Shown here piece by piece: positions 45,487-56,478 of a stretch of 64,000 nucleotides of DNA (positions are counted from its first letter, which is position 1; each line of letters starts with the position of its first letter). Location of the stretch: contig CAWERR010000006.1 of the NCBI GenBank assembly GCA_963811585.1, positions 124,001 through 188,000 on the forward strand, given 5' to 3'. This DNA is from JACDHG01 sp963811585 (GTDB lineage Bacteria > Actinomycetota > Actinomycetes > Propionibacteriales > Nocardioidaceae). A program made the translations under genes and the position numbers. Under the pieces are notes generated by a model. The model did no database searches, was not told the origin of the DNA, and worked only from the letters and a program-made list of their open reading frames with translations.

Positions 45487-46995
45487 TCAGCGGCCTCCTT
45501 CGTCGTTGGTGTTGAGGATCGTGATGTCACGAAAGAGCGCGGCCGGGCATCCGTGGCTGACCGCCGCGACCTGGCCGGGCTGGGCTTTCCCGCAGTTGAA
45601 CGCGCCTTCCAGCTTCCACGTGTCCACTCCGCCCACGGCCTCCATCGAGCCCCAGAAGTCGGTCGTGGTGCCCTGGTAGGCCACGTCACGCACCTGACCC
45701 TGGAGCTCGCCGTTGCGGATCTCATAGAACCGCTGGCCAGTGAACTGGAAGTTGTAGCGCTGCATGTCGATGCTCCACGACTTGTCCCCGACGACGTACA
45801 GGCCGCGCTCGACCCGACCGATGAGGTCGGCAGACGAGATGGGGTCGGGGCTCGGCTTGATTGAGACGTTGGCCATCCGCTGGATCGGGATGTGCCCGGG
45901 GGAGTCGGCATGCGCGCAGCCGGTCGAGCGGCCCCAGCCCATCAGCTTCGCCATCCGGCGGTCGGTCTGGTAGCCGACAAGGGTGCCGTCCTTGACGAGG
46001 TCCCATTCCTGGGTGGCGACTCCGTCGTCGTCATAGCCGATCGTCGCGAGTCCGTGCTCGACAGTGCGGTCGCCGGTGACGTTGAGGTGGCGGGAGCCGT
46101 ACTTCAGGCTGCCGAGGCCGTCGATGGTCGCGAACGACGTACCGGCGTAGTTCGCTTCGTAGCCGAGCACGCGGTCGAGCTCGGTCGCGTGCCCGATGCT
46201 CTCGTGGATGGTGAGCCATAGGTTCGACGGGTCGATGACGAGGTCGTAGGGTCCCGCGTCGACCTGGGGAGCAACGAGCTTCTCTGCGAGCCGGTCGGGA
46301 AGCTTGGCGAGCTCGTCGGCCCAGTTGTAAGTGTCACCGGTGAGGTATTCCCAGCCACGCCCGACCGGGGGAGCGGTGGTGCGCATCGAGTCGATGATGC
46401 CGCGCTCCTCGTCGACGCCGTAGATCTCGATATTCGGGTCGATACGCACGCGCTGCTGGGTGGTCGTGGTGCCGTGTATGTCGGCGTAGAACTTGTTCTC
46501 GTGCACCTGGTTGACGACTGCGGCCACGTGGCTTACTCGTGGGTGCGCCATCAGGTCGCGGCTCCACTGCTCGAGCAACGCGACCCGTTCTGCCAGCGGC
46601 ACCGAGAACGGGTCGACCTCGTAGCGGGACACCCAGGTCACATTTTCGTGCACCGGCTCGTCAGCCAGCTCGATGCGCTCCGGAGCGACGGGCTTCGCGG
46701 CCCGGGCGATGGCGATCGCCTGCTCAGTCACCCTGATGACCGAGTCGGTGCTCAACCCCACGCCGGCGGCAAACCCCCACACACCATCGACGACCACGCG
46801 CACACAGAAGCCGAGCTCGTCTTCGACCGACGCGTCGACGAGGCCAGCGTCCTTGAGGTTGAGTCGCTGCGTGCGTAACCGCTCCATCCGGAAGTCGGCG
46901 TGCTCGGCGTGGAAGTCGCGGGCGCGCTGCAGTGCCGTCTGGGCAAGCTTGGCGAGGGGAAGTTCCTGGAACTCAGGATCGATCGCGTGCGACAT
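45487..46995 (-). CDS. tldD: Metalloprotease TldD
   Basis: A 502-residue protein with the zinc motif LTIHESIGHATELDRVLGYE (HExxxH) and the third cysteine ligand in EGAFNCGKAQPGQVAAVSHG. The N-terminal domain (FRMERLRTQRLNLKDAGLVD; RVVVDGVWGFAAGVGLS) matches the family. TldD and TldE form a heterodimer that degrades small or unfolded peptides and, in some bacteria, matures peptide antibiotics. Its stop lies 1 nt before the start of the partner gene. No ribosomal peptide precursor was recognised nearby. Confidence 0.94.
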   Translation of the reverse strand: MSHAIDPEFQELPLAKLAQTALQRARDFHAEHADFRMERLRTQRLNLKDAGLVDASVEDELGFCVRVVVDGVWGFAAGVGLSTDSVIRVTEQAIAIARAAKPVAPERIELADEPVHENVTWVSRYEVDPFSVPLAERVALLEQWSRDLMAHPRVSHVAAVVNQVHENKFYADIHGTTTTQQRVRIDPNIEIYGVDEERGIIDSMRTTAPPVGRGWEYLTGDTYNWADELAKLPDRLAEKLVAPQVDAGPYDLVIDPSNLWLTIHESIGHATELDRVLGYEANYAGTSFATIDGLGSLKYGSRHLNVTGDRTVEHGLATIGYDDDGVATQEWDLVKDGTLVGYQTDRRMAKLMGWGRSTGCAHADSPGHIPIQRMANVSIKPSPDPISSADLIGRVERGLYVVGDKSWSIDMQRYNFQFTGQRFYEIRNGELQGQVRDVAYQGTTTDFWGSMEAVGGVDTWKLEGAFNCGKAQPGQVAAVSHGCPAALFRDITILNTNDEGGR

Positions 46996-47043
46996 GGGCG
47001 GCAGCCTAAGCCACCAGAGCTGACGAGACGCCTCAGGGGCGGC

Positions 47044-47286
47044 TCAGGACGCGAGGTTGCCGAAGAACGCTTCGGGGTGCACGTCGGTGGGACGGTGCGG
47101 TGCGATCACGACTCCGTTGGGGAGCAGCTCACCAGTGTCGTCGAAAAGAAGCACTCCGTTGCACAGGAGGCTCCACCCCTGTTCGGGGTGCGTCACCACG
47201 GTATGGGCAGCTTCGCGGTCGGAGGCCTCCGCGGCCGGGCATGCCGGTTCGTGGGAGCAGGTGATGTCGAGGACTGACTTTCTCAC
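47044..47286 (-). CDS. DUF5999 family protein
   Basis: An 80-residue protein: ITCSHEPACPAAEASDREAA, then HTVVTHPEQGWSLLCNGVLL, then FDDTGELLPNGVVIAPHRPT. The pattern C-x-H-x3-C at the start plus a later cysteine suggests zinc binding. I recognise this as the actinobacterial DUF5999 family, of unknown function. The single gene lies between tldD and fdhD with short gaps and an unremarkable upstream region. Confidence 0.85.
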   Translation of the reverse strand: MRKSVLDITCSHEPACPAAEASDREAAHTVVTHPEQGWSLLCNGVLLFDDTGELLPNGVVIAPHRPTDVHPEAFFGNLAS

Positions 47287-47367
47287 CCCTTTAGTGTGCC
47301 CCGCTCGTGCCGAAAATCACCGGCTATTCACACCCTGAAGCGTGGTCTTTATCGGTTTGAGACAGGG

Positions 47368-48261
47368 CTACGGGAAGAATTTGTCCGTTTGACCGATGCT
47401 TCCCATTGCCCGTTCGGTGAGCCCGAGCCGATCGGAATGCGTGTAAACAACGGTCCGAGACCCCCTCGTGAAGCCGCACACCGTGACGCCGGCTCGGTCG
47501 GCGAGGTCGAGAGCGAGGCTTGACGGACCCCCGACGCCGACGACGGTGCTGATCCGGCCCGCGACCGCTTTGCTGATGATGTCGAAGCCGATCCGTCCGC
47601 TGACGCAGAGGATGACGTCGGAGCCGTAGGTGACCGTGCCAAGGGTGCGGGCGCCCAGCACCTTGTCGACGGCGTTGTGCCGTCCGATGTCTTCACGGAC
47701 GACGACGTGCTCTCCGTCATACGCGAACACACCCGCGGCGTGGATGGAGCCCGTCGTCTCGAAGAGGGGTTGGTGAGAGCGCAACACGTCTGGCAGGTCG
47801 TGCAGGACCGACCGTGGGACGGTGGCGTGCAGGGGGAGGGGCTCGTCGTCGGGTGTGAAGACATCGTCGAGGCTTTCGGCACCGCAGACGCCGCACGCGG
47901 ACGACATCACGGTCGACCGCGCGCCCGGATGACGTCGAGGAGGCTCGTCGAGCGTCACTGTCACAACGTTGTACCGCTGTTCGGTGGTGAGGGCCCGGTC
48001 GATGCAGTAGGCGATGGTGTGCGGCCGCTGGGCGATCCCGAGCACACCTTCGGACAGCAAGAAGCCCGCCGCCAGCTCGAAGTCGGCGCCTGGAGTCCTC
48101 ATCGTGACGGCGGTCCGCGTCGCGGGATGGCTCGGCCAGCCGAGCCGAATCTCGAGTGGTTCCTCGGTCACGACCGAGTCGGGGCGACGTCGTACGTCGT
48201 CGCGGAGGATCTCGTCAACCGTCCTACGCGTCACAGGCCCTGGCCGCTTCTTGCCGCTCAC
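47368..48261 (-). CDS. fdhD: Formate dehydrogenase accessory sulfurtransferase FdhD
   Basis: A 297-residue protein. The sulfur-transfer cysteine pair is in MSSACGVCGAESLDDVF. GSIHAAGVFAYDGEHVVVRE, DIGRHNAVDKVLGARTLGTV and the Gly-rich LCVSGRIGFDIISKAVAGRI are family hallmarks. FdhD passes sulfur from IscS-type donors to the bis-MGD cofactor of formate dehydrogenase. No formate dehydrogenase gene is in this window. The gene is monocistronic by position, with a 49-bp gap to pepN. Confidence 0.94.
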   Translation of the reverse strand: MSGKKRPGPVTRRTVDEILRDDVRRRPDSVVTEEPLEIRLGWPSHPATRTAVTMRTPGADFELAAGFLLSEGVLGIAQRPHTIAYCIDRALTTEQRYNVVTVTLDEPPRRHPGARSTVMSSACGVCGAESLDDVFTPDDEPLPLHATVPRSVLHDLPDVLRSHQPLFETTGSIHAAGVFAYDGEHVVVREDIGRHNAVDKVLGARTLGTVTYGSDVILCVSGRIGFDIISKAVAGRISTVVGVGGPSSLALDLADRAGVTVCGFTRGSRTVVYTHSDRLGLTERAMGSIGQTDKFFP

Positions 48262-48310
48262 CTGCTCAGGTTAGTCGGGAACGAGCGCCACAGTGAGGAA
48301 GCAGGCGGGC

Positions 48311-50785
<2,475 letters not shown>

Positions 50786-50832
50786 GACGACGACTTTAGT
50801 GGGCAACATGTCATCCCGTTGATCGAGTTTTC

Positions 50833-50988
50833 TCCCGGTGGCGGTCGAGCTGCCTCCCGGCGGTCGAGCCACCATCCCGGCGGTCGAGCTTGTCGAGACC
50901 CGTGGCCTCGACAAGCTCGACCAACGGAGAGGGTGACATCTCGACCAACGGAGAGGGTGACGTCTCGACCAACGGAGAGGGTGGCTTG
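50833..50988. repeat. Composite repeat block: 15-bp inverted repeat plus 24-bp tandem repeats
   Basis: GTCGAGCTTGTCGAG (50883-50897) is perfectly inverted as CTCGACAAGCTCGAC (50907-50921). Three copies of a 24-bp unit starting TCGACCAACGGAGAGGGTG follow at 50917, 50941 and 50965, the third diverged at its end. Upstream, CCCGG(C/T)GGCGGTCGAG-like units occur three times at 50833-50888. The inverted repeat resembles dispersed elements I know from Nocardioides-type genomes. The block lies between pepN and the divergent ABC operon. Confidence 0.8.
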
Positions 50989-51070
50989 TTCTCAAGTGGG
51001 GTTGAGGTTGCACACTGGGGGAGTGCGGCCGACGCCGCACCCGCATCCGACCCGGGGGGCTCGCGCTAAA

Positions 51071-51082
51071 TCCGGTACCGGA
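51071..51082. promoter_or_regulatory. Perfect palindrome upstream of the ABC exporter operon
   Basis: TCCGGTACCGGA is a perfect 12-bp palindrome ending 30 bp before the ATG at 51113. It may be an operator for a TetR-type repressor, as is common for DrrAB-like exporters, but no such regulator gene is adjacent. Confidence 0.35.
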
Positions 51083-51112
51083 CTGTCGGTGGCACAACCT
51101 AGGGTTGACTTC

Positions 51113-52114
51113 ATGACTCGACAGACCGCCGTAGAGGCGCACAACTTGGTGAAACACTTCGGCGAGACCGTCGCCGTTGACGGGGTGAGTTTCGCGATCC
51201 CTCAGGGGACCGTCTTGAGTTTGCTCGGGCCCAACGGGGCCGGGAAGACCACGATCGTGCGGATGCTCACGACGCTCAGCGTGCCGACTGCCGGCACCGG
51301 CACGGTCGCCGGTCACGACATCATCCAGGACCCAGCCGGGGTTCGGCGCAATATGGGTCTTACCGGACAGGCAGCGACGGTCGACGAGCTGCTCACCGGC
51401 CGGGAGAACATCCGGCTGATCGGCCGGCTCTACGGCATACCTGCAAAGTATCTCGACGAAGCCGCCGACGAGCTGCTCGAGCGCTTCGTCTTGAGCGACG
51501 CGGGGGATCGGATCGCGAAGACCTACTCGGGCGGGATGCGCCGCAGGCTCGACCTTGCGGTCAGCCTGGTCGCGTCGCCACCGGTGCTGTTCCTGGACGA
51601 GCCGACCACCGGACTTGACCCGCGGAGCCGGGTCGAACTGTGGGAGGTGCTCCGTGGGCTGGTGGCGGGAGGCACCACGTTGTTGCTGACGACCCAGTAT
51701 CTCGAAGAGGCCGACACACTGGCCGACGAGATCGTGGTGGTCGACAAGGGCAAGGTGATCGCAGCCGGCACACCCACTCAGCTCAAAGACCAGGCAGGTC
51801 GCGCCAGCGTCGTGATGACCCTGACCGACAGCGCAGACCTCCAACGCGCCGCCGGACTCGTGCGCAGCTGCTGCACCGAGGTGCATGTCGAGGAGGCACA
51901 ACGTCGGGTGATCGCGCCCGCAGATGGGCTCGCCGACATGACGAGGATTGCGAATCTGCTCCAAGACAACGCCATCGAAGTCGACGACCTCGGTCTGAAA
52001 AGGCCCAGCCTCGACGACGTGTTCCTGCACCTCACCGGGCACCGTGCCGAAGATGAAAAAGACCTCGATACCCCCGACGCGACCGACGCCGTGCCTCAGG
52101 AGGCCCTTCGATGA
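51113..52114 (+). CDS. ABC exporter ATPase, DrrA type
   Basis: A 333-residue nucleotide-binding protein. Walker A is LLGPNGAGKTTIVRMLTTLS, the signature is TYSGGMRRRLDLAVSLVASP, Walker B is VLFLDEPTTGLDPRSRVELW, and the H-loop is LLLTTQYLEEADTLADEI. The C-terminal extension (RRVIAPADGLADMTRIANLL; RPSLDDVFLHLTGHRAEDEK) is typical of the daunorubicin-resistance group. It powers export of a hydrophobic compound with the permease encoded next. Stop and start overlap by 4 nt. The substrate is unknown. Confidence 0.94.
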   Translation: MTRQTAVEAHNLVKHFGETVAVDGVSFAIPQGTVLSLLGPNGAGKTTIVRMLTTLSVPTAGTGTVAGHDIIQDPAGVRRNMGLTGQAATVDELLTGRENIRLIGRLYGIPAKYLDEAADELLERFVLSDAGDRIAKTYSGGMRRRLDLAVSLVASPPVLFLDEPTTGLDPRSRVELWEVLRGLVAGGTTLLLTTQYLEEADTLADEIVVVDKGKVIAAGTPTQLKDQAGRASVVMTLTDSADLQRAAGLVRSCCTEVHVEEAQRRVIAPADGLADMTRIANLLQDNAIEVDDLGLKRPSLDDVFLHLTGHRAEDEKDLDTPDATDAVPQEALR

Positions 52115-52938
52115 CGACGATGACTCAGACCGGGCTCCCGATCGAGCGCCGATCCGTAGCGGAGCAGTCGTTGACCGTGGTGTGGCGCAACCTGCTCCAC
52201 ATCCGCCGGATGCCCGAGATGTTGCTCGACGTGACGATCCAGCCGGTGATGTTCGTGCTGTTGTTCGCCTACGTCTTCGGCGGTTCGATCGACGCACCCG
52301 GCGCCGACTACAAGGAGTGGCTGCTGCCCGGCATCATGGTGCAGACGATGGTGTTCTCGTCGTTCGTTGTCGCGGTGGGTCTCACCGCTGACCTCGACAA
52401 GGGGATCATCGACCGGATGCGGTCGCTGCCGATCTCGCGATCGTCGGTGCTCATCGGCCGCAGCATCTCCAGCATCATGCATTCGAGCATCGGCATCGTG
52501 GTCATGGCGCTGACCGGTCTCCTCATCGGCTGGCGGATCCATAACGGAGTCGCCGACGCCGTTCTCGCCTTCGCGCTGCTGATCATCTTCGGGTTCTCCA
52601 TGATCTGGCTCGGGATCCTGGTCGGGTCGAGGTTGAGGTCCGTCGAGGCGGTCCAGGGATTCATGTTCACCGTCATGTTCCCCTTGACGTTCTTGGCCAA
52701 CACGTTCGCGCCGACCGAAGACATGCCGACGTGGCTGCGGACGATTGCTGAGTGGAACCCGGTGTCTGCGCTGACGCAGGCGTGTCGAGAGCTGTGGGGC
52801 AACACAACGCCGGCTACGTCGGATGCTGCGCTTCCGCTCCAGTATCCAGAGGCGGCGACCCTCATCTGGGCCATCGTGATCACGGCCGTGCTGGCACCAC
52901 TGTCGGTCCGGGCGTTCCGCAAGCGGGCCCAGGACTAA
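52111..52938 (+). CDS. ABC-2 type permease, DrrB type
   Basis: A 275-residue protein with six membrane segments and the ABC-2 pattern: VVWRNLLHIRRMPEMLLDVT, PVMFVLLFAYVFGGSI, the cytoplasmic EKG-like loop LTADLDKGIIDRMRSLPISR, and the C-terminal FMFTVMFPLTFLANTFAPTE and LRTIAEWNPVSALTQACREL. It forms the export channel with the ATPase encoded upstream (4-nt overlap). It is followed 31 bp later by a RibD-like reductase gene. Confidence 0.94.
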   Translation: MTTMTQTGLPIERRSVAEQSLTVVWRNLLHIRRMPEMLLDVTIQPVMFVLLFAYVFGGSIDAPGADYKEWLLPGIMVQTMVFSSFVVAVGLTADLDKGIIDRMRSLPISRSSVLIGRSISSIMHSSIGIVVMALTGLLIGWRIHNGVADAVLAFALLIIFGFSMIWLGILVGSRLRSVEAVQGFMFTVMFPLTFLANTFAPTEDMPTWLRTIAEWNPVSALTQACRELWGNTTPATSDAALPLQYPEAATLIWAIVITAVLAPLSVRAFRKRAQD

Positions 52939-52969
52939 GGTCGATCGACGTCCGGGGGAGGCTGACGCC

Positions 52970-53533
52970 ATGCGGAAACTGACCTTTGGCATGAACGTGA
53001 GCCTGGACGGCTACATCGCCGCGCCCGGCGACGACATCGGCTGGAGCGTGCCGAGCGACGAGCTGTTCCAGTGGTGGTCCGAGCGGGTGGGAGCGACCGG
53101 CCTGGCGCTGTACGGGCGCAAACTTTGGGAGACGATGAGCTCCCACTGGCCGACCGCCGACCAGCAGCCCGGCGCCACACCGGCGCAGATCGAGTTCGCC
53201 CGCCGCTGGCGGGACATGCCGAAGGTGGTGTTCTCCTCGACGACCAGCGCGGTCGACTGGAACGCCCGCCTGGTCACCGGCGACGCGGTCACCGAGATCA
53301 CCCGGCTCAAGACTGAGGATGGCGGTCGCATGGACGTCGCCGGCGCCACCCTCGCCTCGGCGGCCATGCGGGCCGGGCTGATCGACGAGTACGCGATCGT
53401 CACACACCCGGTCCTGGTGGGCGGCGGCACGCCGTTCTTCACGGCCCTCGACAACTGGGTGAACCTGAACCTGGTGGAGACCCGGACATTTCCCGACGGC
53501 GTGCTCCTGACCAAGTACGAGGCCAGGCGCTGA
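52970..53533 (+). CDS. Dihydrofolate reductase-family (RibD C-terminal) protein
   Basis: A 187-residue protein beginning MRKLTFGMNVSLDGYIAAPG, the SLDGYIA signature. ATGLALYGRKLWETMSSHWP is the cofactor loop. DVAGATLASAAMRAGLIDEY and AIVTHPVLVGGGTPFF form the second nucleotide-binding part. It probably reduces a pterin-like or other substrate with NADPH. GGGGGAGG stands 10 nt before ATG 52970. It is a paralogue of the gene at 17387. Co-transcription with the exporter is plausible but unproven. Confidence 0.88.
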   Translation: MRKLTFGMNVSLDGYIAAPGDDIGWSVPSDELFQWWSERVGATGLALYGRKLWETMSSHWPTADQQPGATPAQIEFARRWRDMPKVVFSSTTSAVDWNARLVTGDAVTEITRLKTEDGGRMDVAGATLASAAMRAGLIDEYAIVTHPVLVGGGTPFFTALDNWVNLNLVETRTFPDGVLLTKYEARR

Positions 53534-53749
53534 AGACCCGACCAGTGGATCAGGGCCAGCCGCAATGATTCATTTGATGCAGTGCGCAGAGGGTTGGTTG
53601 ACATAATGTTGCTTATCGGCGTACATCTTGAACGGGTCCAAACAGGGGCTACGCCGTGGTTCAGCGCGCAGGCCGCTGAGTGTCCTCTGCTTGTCGGCAC
53701 GGTGTCCTAGGCTGCGTTGAGCCTGATTGCCCCACTGCGAGGAATGACG

Positions 53750-54163
53750 ATGACTGAGTACCCCCAACTGCTGCACACGGCTCTCGACACCACCAGACCG
53801 CGAGAGCTCGCCGAGTTCTATCGGCAACTACTCGGCCTGCAATATCGGCCCGGTGACGAGCCGCCCGCGGACGGGGAACCAGACGAGGCGGACTGGCTCG
53901 TCCTGGTGGACTCCGAGGGGACCCGCAAGCTCGCGTTCCAGGAGGTGCCCAGCCTTCACCGGACCACATGGCCACAACACGACGTGCCGATGCAGTTGCA
54001 CCTCGATTTCACGGTGTCGAGCCAGGCTGAGCTCGACAGGCAGCGCGAGCGAGCCGAGTCTCTGGGCGCAGAACTGCTTCTGGACCGAACTGATGACCCC
54101 GACGAGGCGTTGTTCGTGTTCGCGGATCTGTCCGGCCATCCGTTCTGCATCTTCGTGGCCTAG
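53750..54163 (+). CDS. VOC-superfamily (glyoxalase-like) protein
   Basis: A 137-residue protein of two beta-alpha-beta-beta-beta modules. LLHTALDTTRPRELAEFYRQ and LLGLQYRPGDE form the first, QLHLDFTVSSQAELDRQRER and DLSGHPFCIFV the second. A metal site may be formed by H (LHTAL) and H (LHLDF). Such single proteins can be dioxygenases, resistance proteins or binding proteins. The start ATG 53750 is preferred over 53744 because GAGG lies 7 nt upstream. The 3' end overlaps the convergent MFS gene by 4 nt. Confidence 0.85.
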   Translation: MTEYPQLLHTALDTTRPRELAEFYRQLLGLQYRPGDEPPADGEPDEADWLVLVDSEGTRKLAFQEVPSLHRTTWPQHDVPMQLHLDFTVSSQAELDRQRERAESLGAELLLDRTDDPDEALFVFADLSGHPFCIFVA

Positions 54164-55704
54164 GAGCGCAGGGACTCGCGGAACGTCGCGAGTAAGGCCT
54201 CCCGGCTCGATGCGGGCAGGCGTTCATCAGCGGGCAGTCCCCGGAGTTTTTCTATTGTCCGCTGCACCTGCTCGAGGTGGCGAGCGCAACCAAGACACTG
54301 GCGGACGTGGTTGGTGAAACGAAGCTCGTCGTGCGGGTCGAGGTCGCCTTCGAGGAAGTCGGTGACCACTTCGACGAAATCGTTGCAGTCGAGCGCATCC
54401 GCCTCGCTACGCGACTCCAAGACGCACATGCGGACGTCGCGCAGCAGCCGCGTGGTCAGCGCCTCGGCTGCCGACTCGGCAGGTGGTTGCTGCCGTCGTG
54501 CCAGCACGGCGAGTCCGAGACTGGTCAGCGCTGTCGCCGCGATGAGCATCCAGGCCGCCACCTCAACCCCCTGACTACGGCTCAGATAGCCAAGCCCGAG
54601 GGCGAACGGCAGGAAGCAAATCCAGCCGAAGGCGCTGACCCCTGAGGCGACCCCAGTACGGATGGTGGAAGGCACGGAGTCGTGCAGCAGCTGGATGACA
54701 CGGATACTCGTGATCAGCAGCAGGAGCGCCAGCACGATCTGGGCGCCGATGACGACGGGGAGGCTGTCAATGGTGAGAGCGAGACTGGCCAGCAGCATGA
54801 TGGCCCCGACGATCACCAGGACGACTGGCTTGTCCAAGGGGATCCGTCCGGCGAGCAACCCGCCGAGCCCGAGGGTCGCCATCAGCGCTGCCCAATAGGG
54901 TCCGTACAGGCCGGCGGCCGCGTCGTGGGCGATGAGCCAGAGTGGCCCGAACTCGAAGATCGACTGCAGCAAGAGGGCGGTCAGCAGGGCGAGCACGACG
55001 ATGGGCGCGAGCCGAGGGGTCCGCGCGATGGCGCCATACGTGACGGCAACCTGCGCGCGAATTGTGATCGCCTCTTCGCGCTTGTGCAGTTGCGGCTCCA
55101 CGAACCGGAACAGCGAAGCGACCGCGACGGCCGCGAACGGCACCGTCAGGAAGTACGTGAGACGTGCTGAGGTGACCTCCGCGACGACGCCGCCGACGAG
55201 TGCGCCAGCCACCAGCGCAACACTCTCGACGAAGCGCACCCGGCCGATCTGCTGCTCGAAGGCGTCACTTGCACCGATCTCCTCCAACACCGTGTCGTAC
55301 ACGACGGCGTCCATCGTGCCGGAGTACATCGCGAAGTACACGGCGAGGACGAGGGCGCTAACGATGTACGTCGCGACGTTCTGGCTCAGGCCGCCGATGA
55401 GCGAAGTCAACGTCAACGCGACGGCCGCGATGACGAGTACACCTCGTCTGCTCCAGCGGTCGGCGAGGATCCCGGACGGTATCTCGATGATAGGTACCAA
55501 GGCGGCGTAGGCAGCTGCCATGACCCCGATGGACGCGGCGTCGAAGCCGATCTCGGTCATGAACAGCTTCTCGACGGGCACCCACAGCATGAAGCCCAAC
55601 AGCGCAACCGCGAGGGTCAACGGCCGCAGCCGCCTCTGGAGAGATCGCTTCGACTCGATGCTGTCGGCTGCGTCAGTCTCTAGCTCGGTTTGTTCGACTG
55701 CCAT
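54160..55704 (-). CDS. MFS transporter with a C-terminal zinc anti-sigma (ZAS-like) domain
   Basis: A 514-residue single open frame. Residues about 25-405 form an MFS protein with around twelve helices (ALLGFMLWVPVEKLFMTEIG; loop motif GILADRWSRRGVLVI; GPLWLIAHDAAAGLYGPYWA). After a short linker, the cytoplasmic C terminus carries DCNDFVEVVTDFLEGDLDPH and NHVRQCLGCARHLEQVQRTI. C440-x25-H466-x3-C470-x2-C473 matches the zinc signature of anti-sigma factors (ZAS/zf-HC2). The gene follows the ECF sigma gene by 30 bp, the usual place for an anti-sigma factor. I infer that the transporter domain senses or transports a ligand and controls sigma release. Confidence 0.85.
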   Translation of the reverse strand: MAVEQTELETDAADSIESKRSLQRRLRPLTLAVALLGFMLWVPVEKLFMTEIGFDAASIGVMAAAYAALVPIIEIPSGILADRWSRRGVLVIAAVALTLTSLIGGLSQNVATYIVSALVLAVYFAMYSGTMDAVVYDTVLEEIGASDAFEQQIGRVRFVESVALVAGALVGGVVAEVTSARLTYFLTVPFAAVAVASLFRFVEPQLHKREEAITIRAQVAVTYGAIARTPRLAPIVVLALLTALLLQSIFEFGPLWLIAHDAAAGLYGPYWAALMATLGLGGLLAGRIPLDKPVVLVIVGAIMLLASLALTIDSLPVVIGAQIVLALLLLITSIRVIQLLHDSVPSTIRTGVASGVSAFGWICFLPFALGLGYLSRSQGVEVAAWMLIAATALTSLGLAVLARRQQPPAESAAEALTTRLLRDVRMCVLESRSEADALDCNDFVEVVTDFLEGDLDPHDELRFTNHVRQCLGCARHLEQVQRTIEKLRGLPADERLPASSREALLATFRESLRS

Positions 55705-55734
55705 GACTACCAGAGTCAGGAGACGCCGATTTCG

Positions 55735-56370
55735 TTACGCGGATGACAGATATTTCTCCAGCTCGGCCCTGACTGAGGACCGTGCGCGATGCAAGAGCAC
55801 CCGCTGGTTGGCCTCGGTAATGTCCAGCAACGCGCACGTCTCCCCCGCCGTGTGACCCTCGACGTCGCGCAGTGTGATCACCGCTCGCTGCCGCGCGGGG
55901 AGACGGTCGACCGCGGAGGCGACCACCCGGCGTACCTCCGCAGAGAGTGCCTCCCCTTCAGGGGATGGCCACGGCGCCGGCAGGTCCAGCCAGTGCCCGG
56001 GATAGAGCTGGTCAACGTCGCGGAAGCGGGCGGGATCCACGCTGGGCTCGTCGTCTGGATCCATGCTGCCGGCGGGGATCGTGCGATTGTCTCGTGCTCC
56101 TCGGCTCTTGGCCGTGTTGGCCAGAATCCGGTAGACCCAGTGCTTCAGCGACGACCGGCCTTCGAACCTGTCGATGTTCTGGATGACAGCGAGCCAGGTC
56201 TCTTGTACGACATCGTCGGCCGAGGCGCTGCTCGCGACGTACGAGGCCGCGAGCCGGTGCATCCCGCCGGACCAGGAGTCCAACAGCAGCGCGAACGTCG
56301 CTTCGTCCCCTCCGCGTAGCCGGGCGACGAGATCGGCGTCCGGCGGTAGAGGATCCTTCGCGGGATTCAT
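55735..56370 (-). CDS. ECF-type RNA polymerase sigma factor
   Basis: A 211-residue sigma factor. Region 2 includes GGDEATFALLLDSWSGGMHR and ASADDVVQETWLAVIQNIDR, followed by FEGRSSLKHWVYRILANTAK. Region 4 includes RVVASAVDRLPARQRAVITL and RDVEGHTAGETCALLDITEA, then NQRVLLHRARSSVRAELEKY. The linker between regions 2 and 4 is acidic and proline-rich. It directs transcription of an unknown regulon, probably including its own operon. The start ATG 56370 is set by family N termini. The downstream MFS-ZAS gene is its likely regulator. Confidence 0.93.
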   Translation of the reverse strand: MNPAKDPLPPDADLVARLRGGDEATFALLLDSWSGGMHRLAASYVASSASADDVVQETWLAVIQNIDRFEGRSSLKHWVYRILANTAKSRGARDNRTIPAGSMDPDDEPSVDPARFRDVDQLYPGHWLDLPAPWPSPEGEALSAEVRRVVASAVDRLPARQRAVITLRDVEGHTAGETCALLDITEANQRVLLHRARSSVRAELEKYLSSA

Positions 56371-56478
56371 CGCGCCCTTTGTAGTGGATACGTCAGTCGA
56401 CGTGGGAAACGGTAAAGCCCAGGACCGACAACACCCGCCAGGCGGGCGAGGCAGCCGCCTCAGTCTTAGGCTCATGCG

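Noticed and set aside
45486..45911. Extension of the TldE-like frame to 602 codons
   Set aside because: The extension overlaps the tldD coding region in another frame and has no family similarity. ATG 45485 fits homologues.
45487..46995. tldD/tldE as part of a ribosomal-peptide (microcin or linaridin) pathway
   Set aside because: No precursor peptide, radical SAM or cyclodehydratase gene is nearby. The pair is common as a housekeeping protease.
50917..50988. Possible small CRISPR array
   Set aside because: The 24-bp units are directly adjacent without spacers, and no cas gene is in the window. They are simple tandem repeats.
50786..52297. Upstream extension of the pepN frame to 1328 codons
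   Set aside because: The extra 500 codons cross the repeat block and are antisense to the ABC ATPase. The family N terminus begins at 50785.
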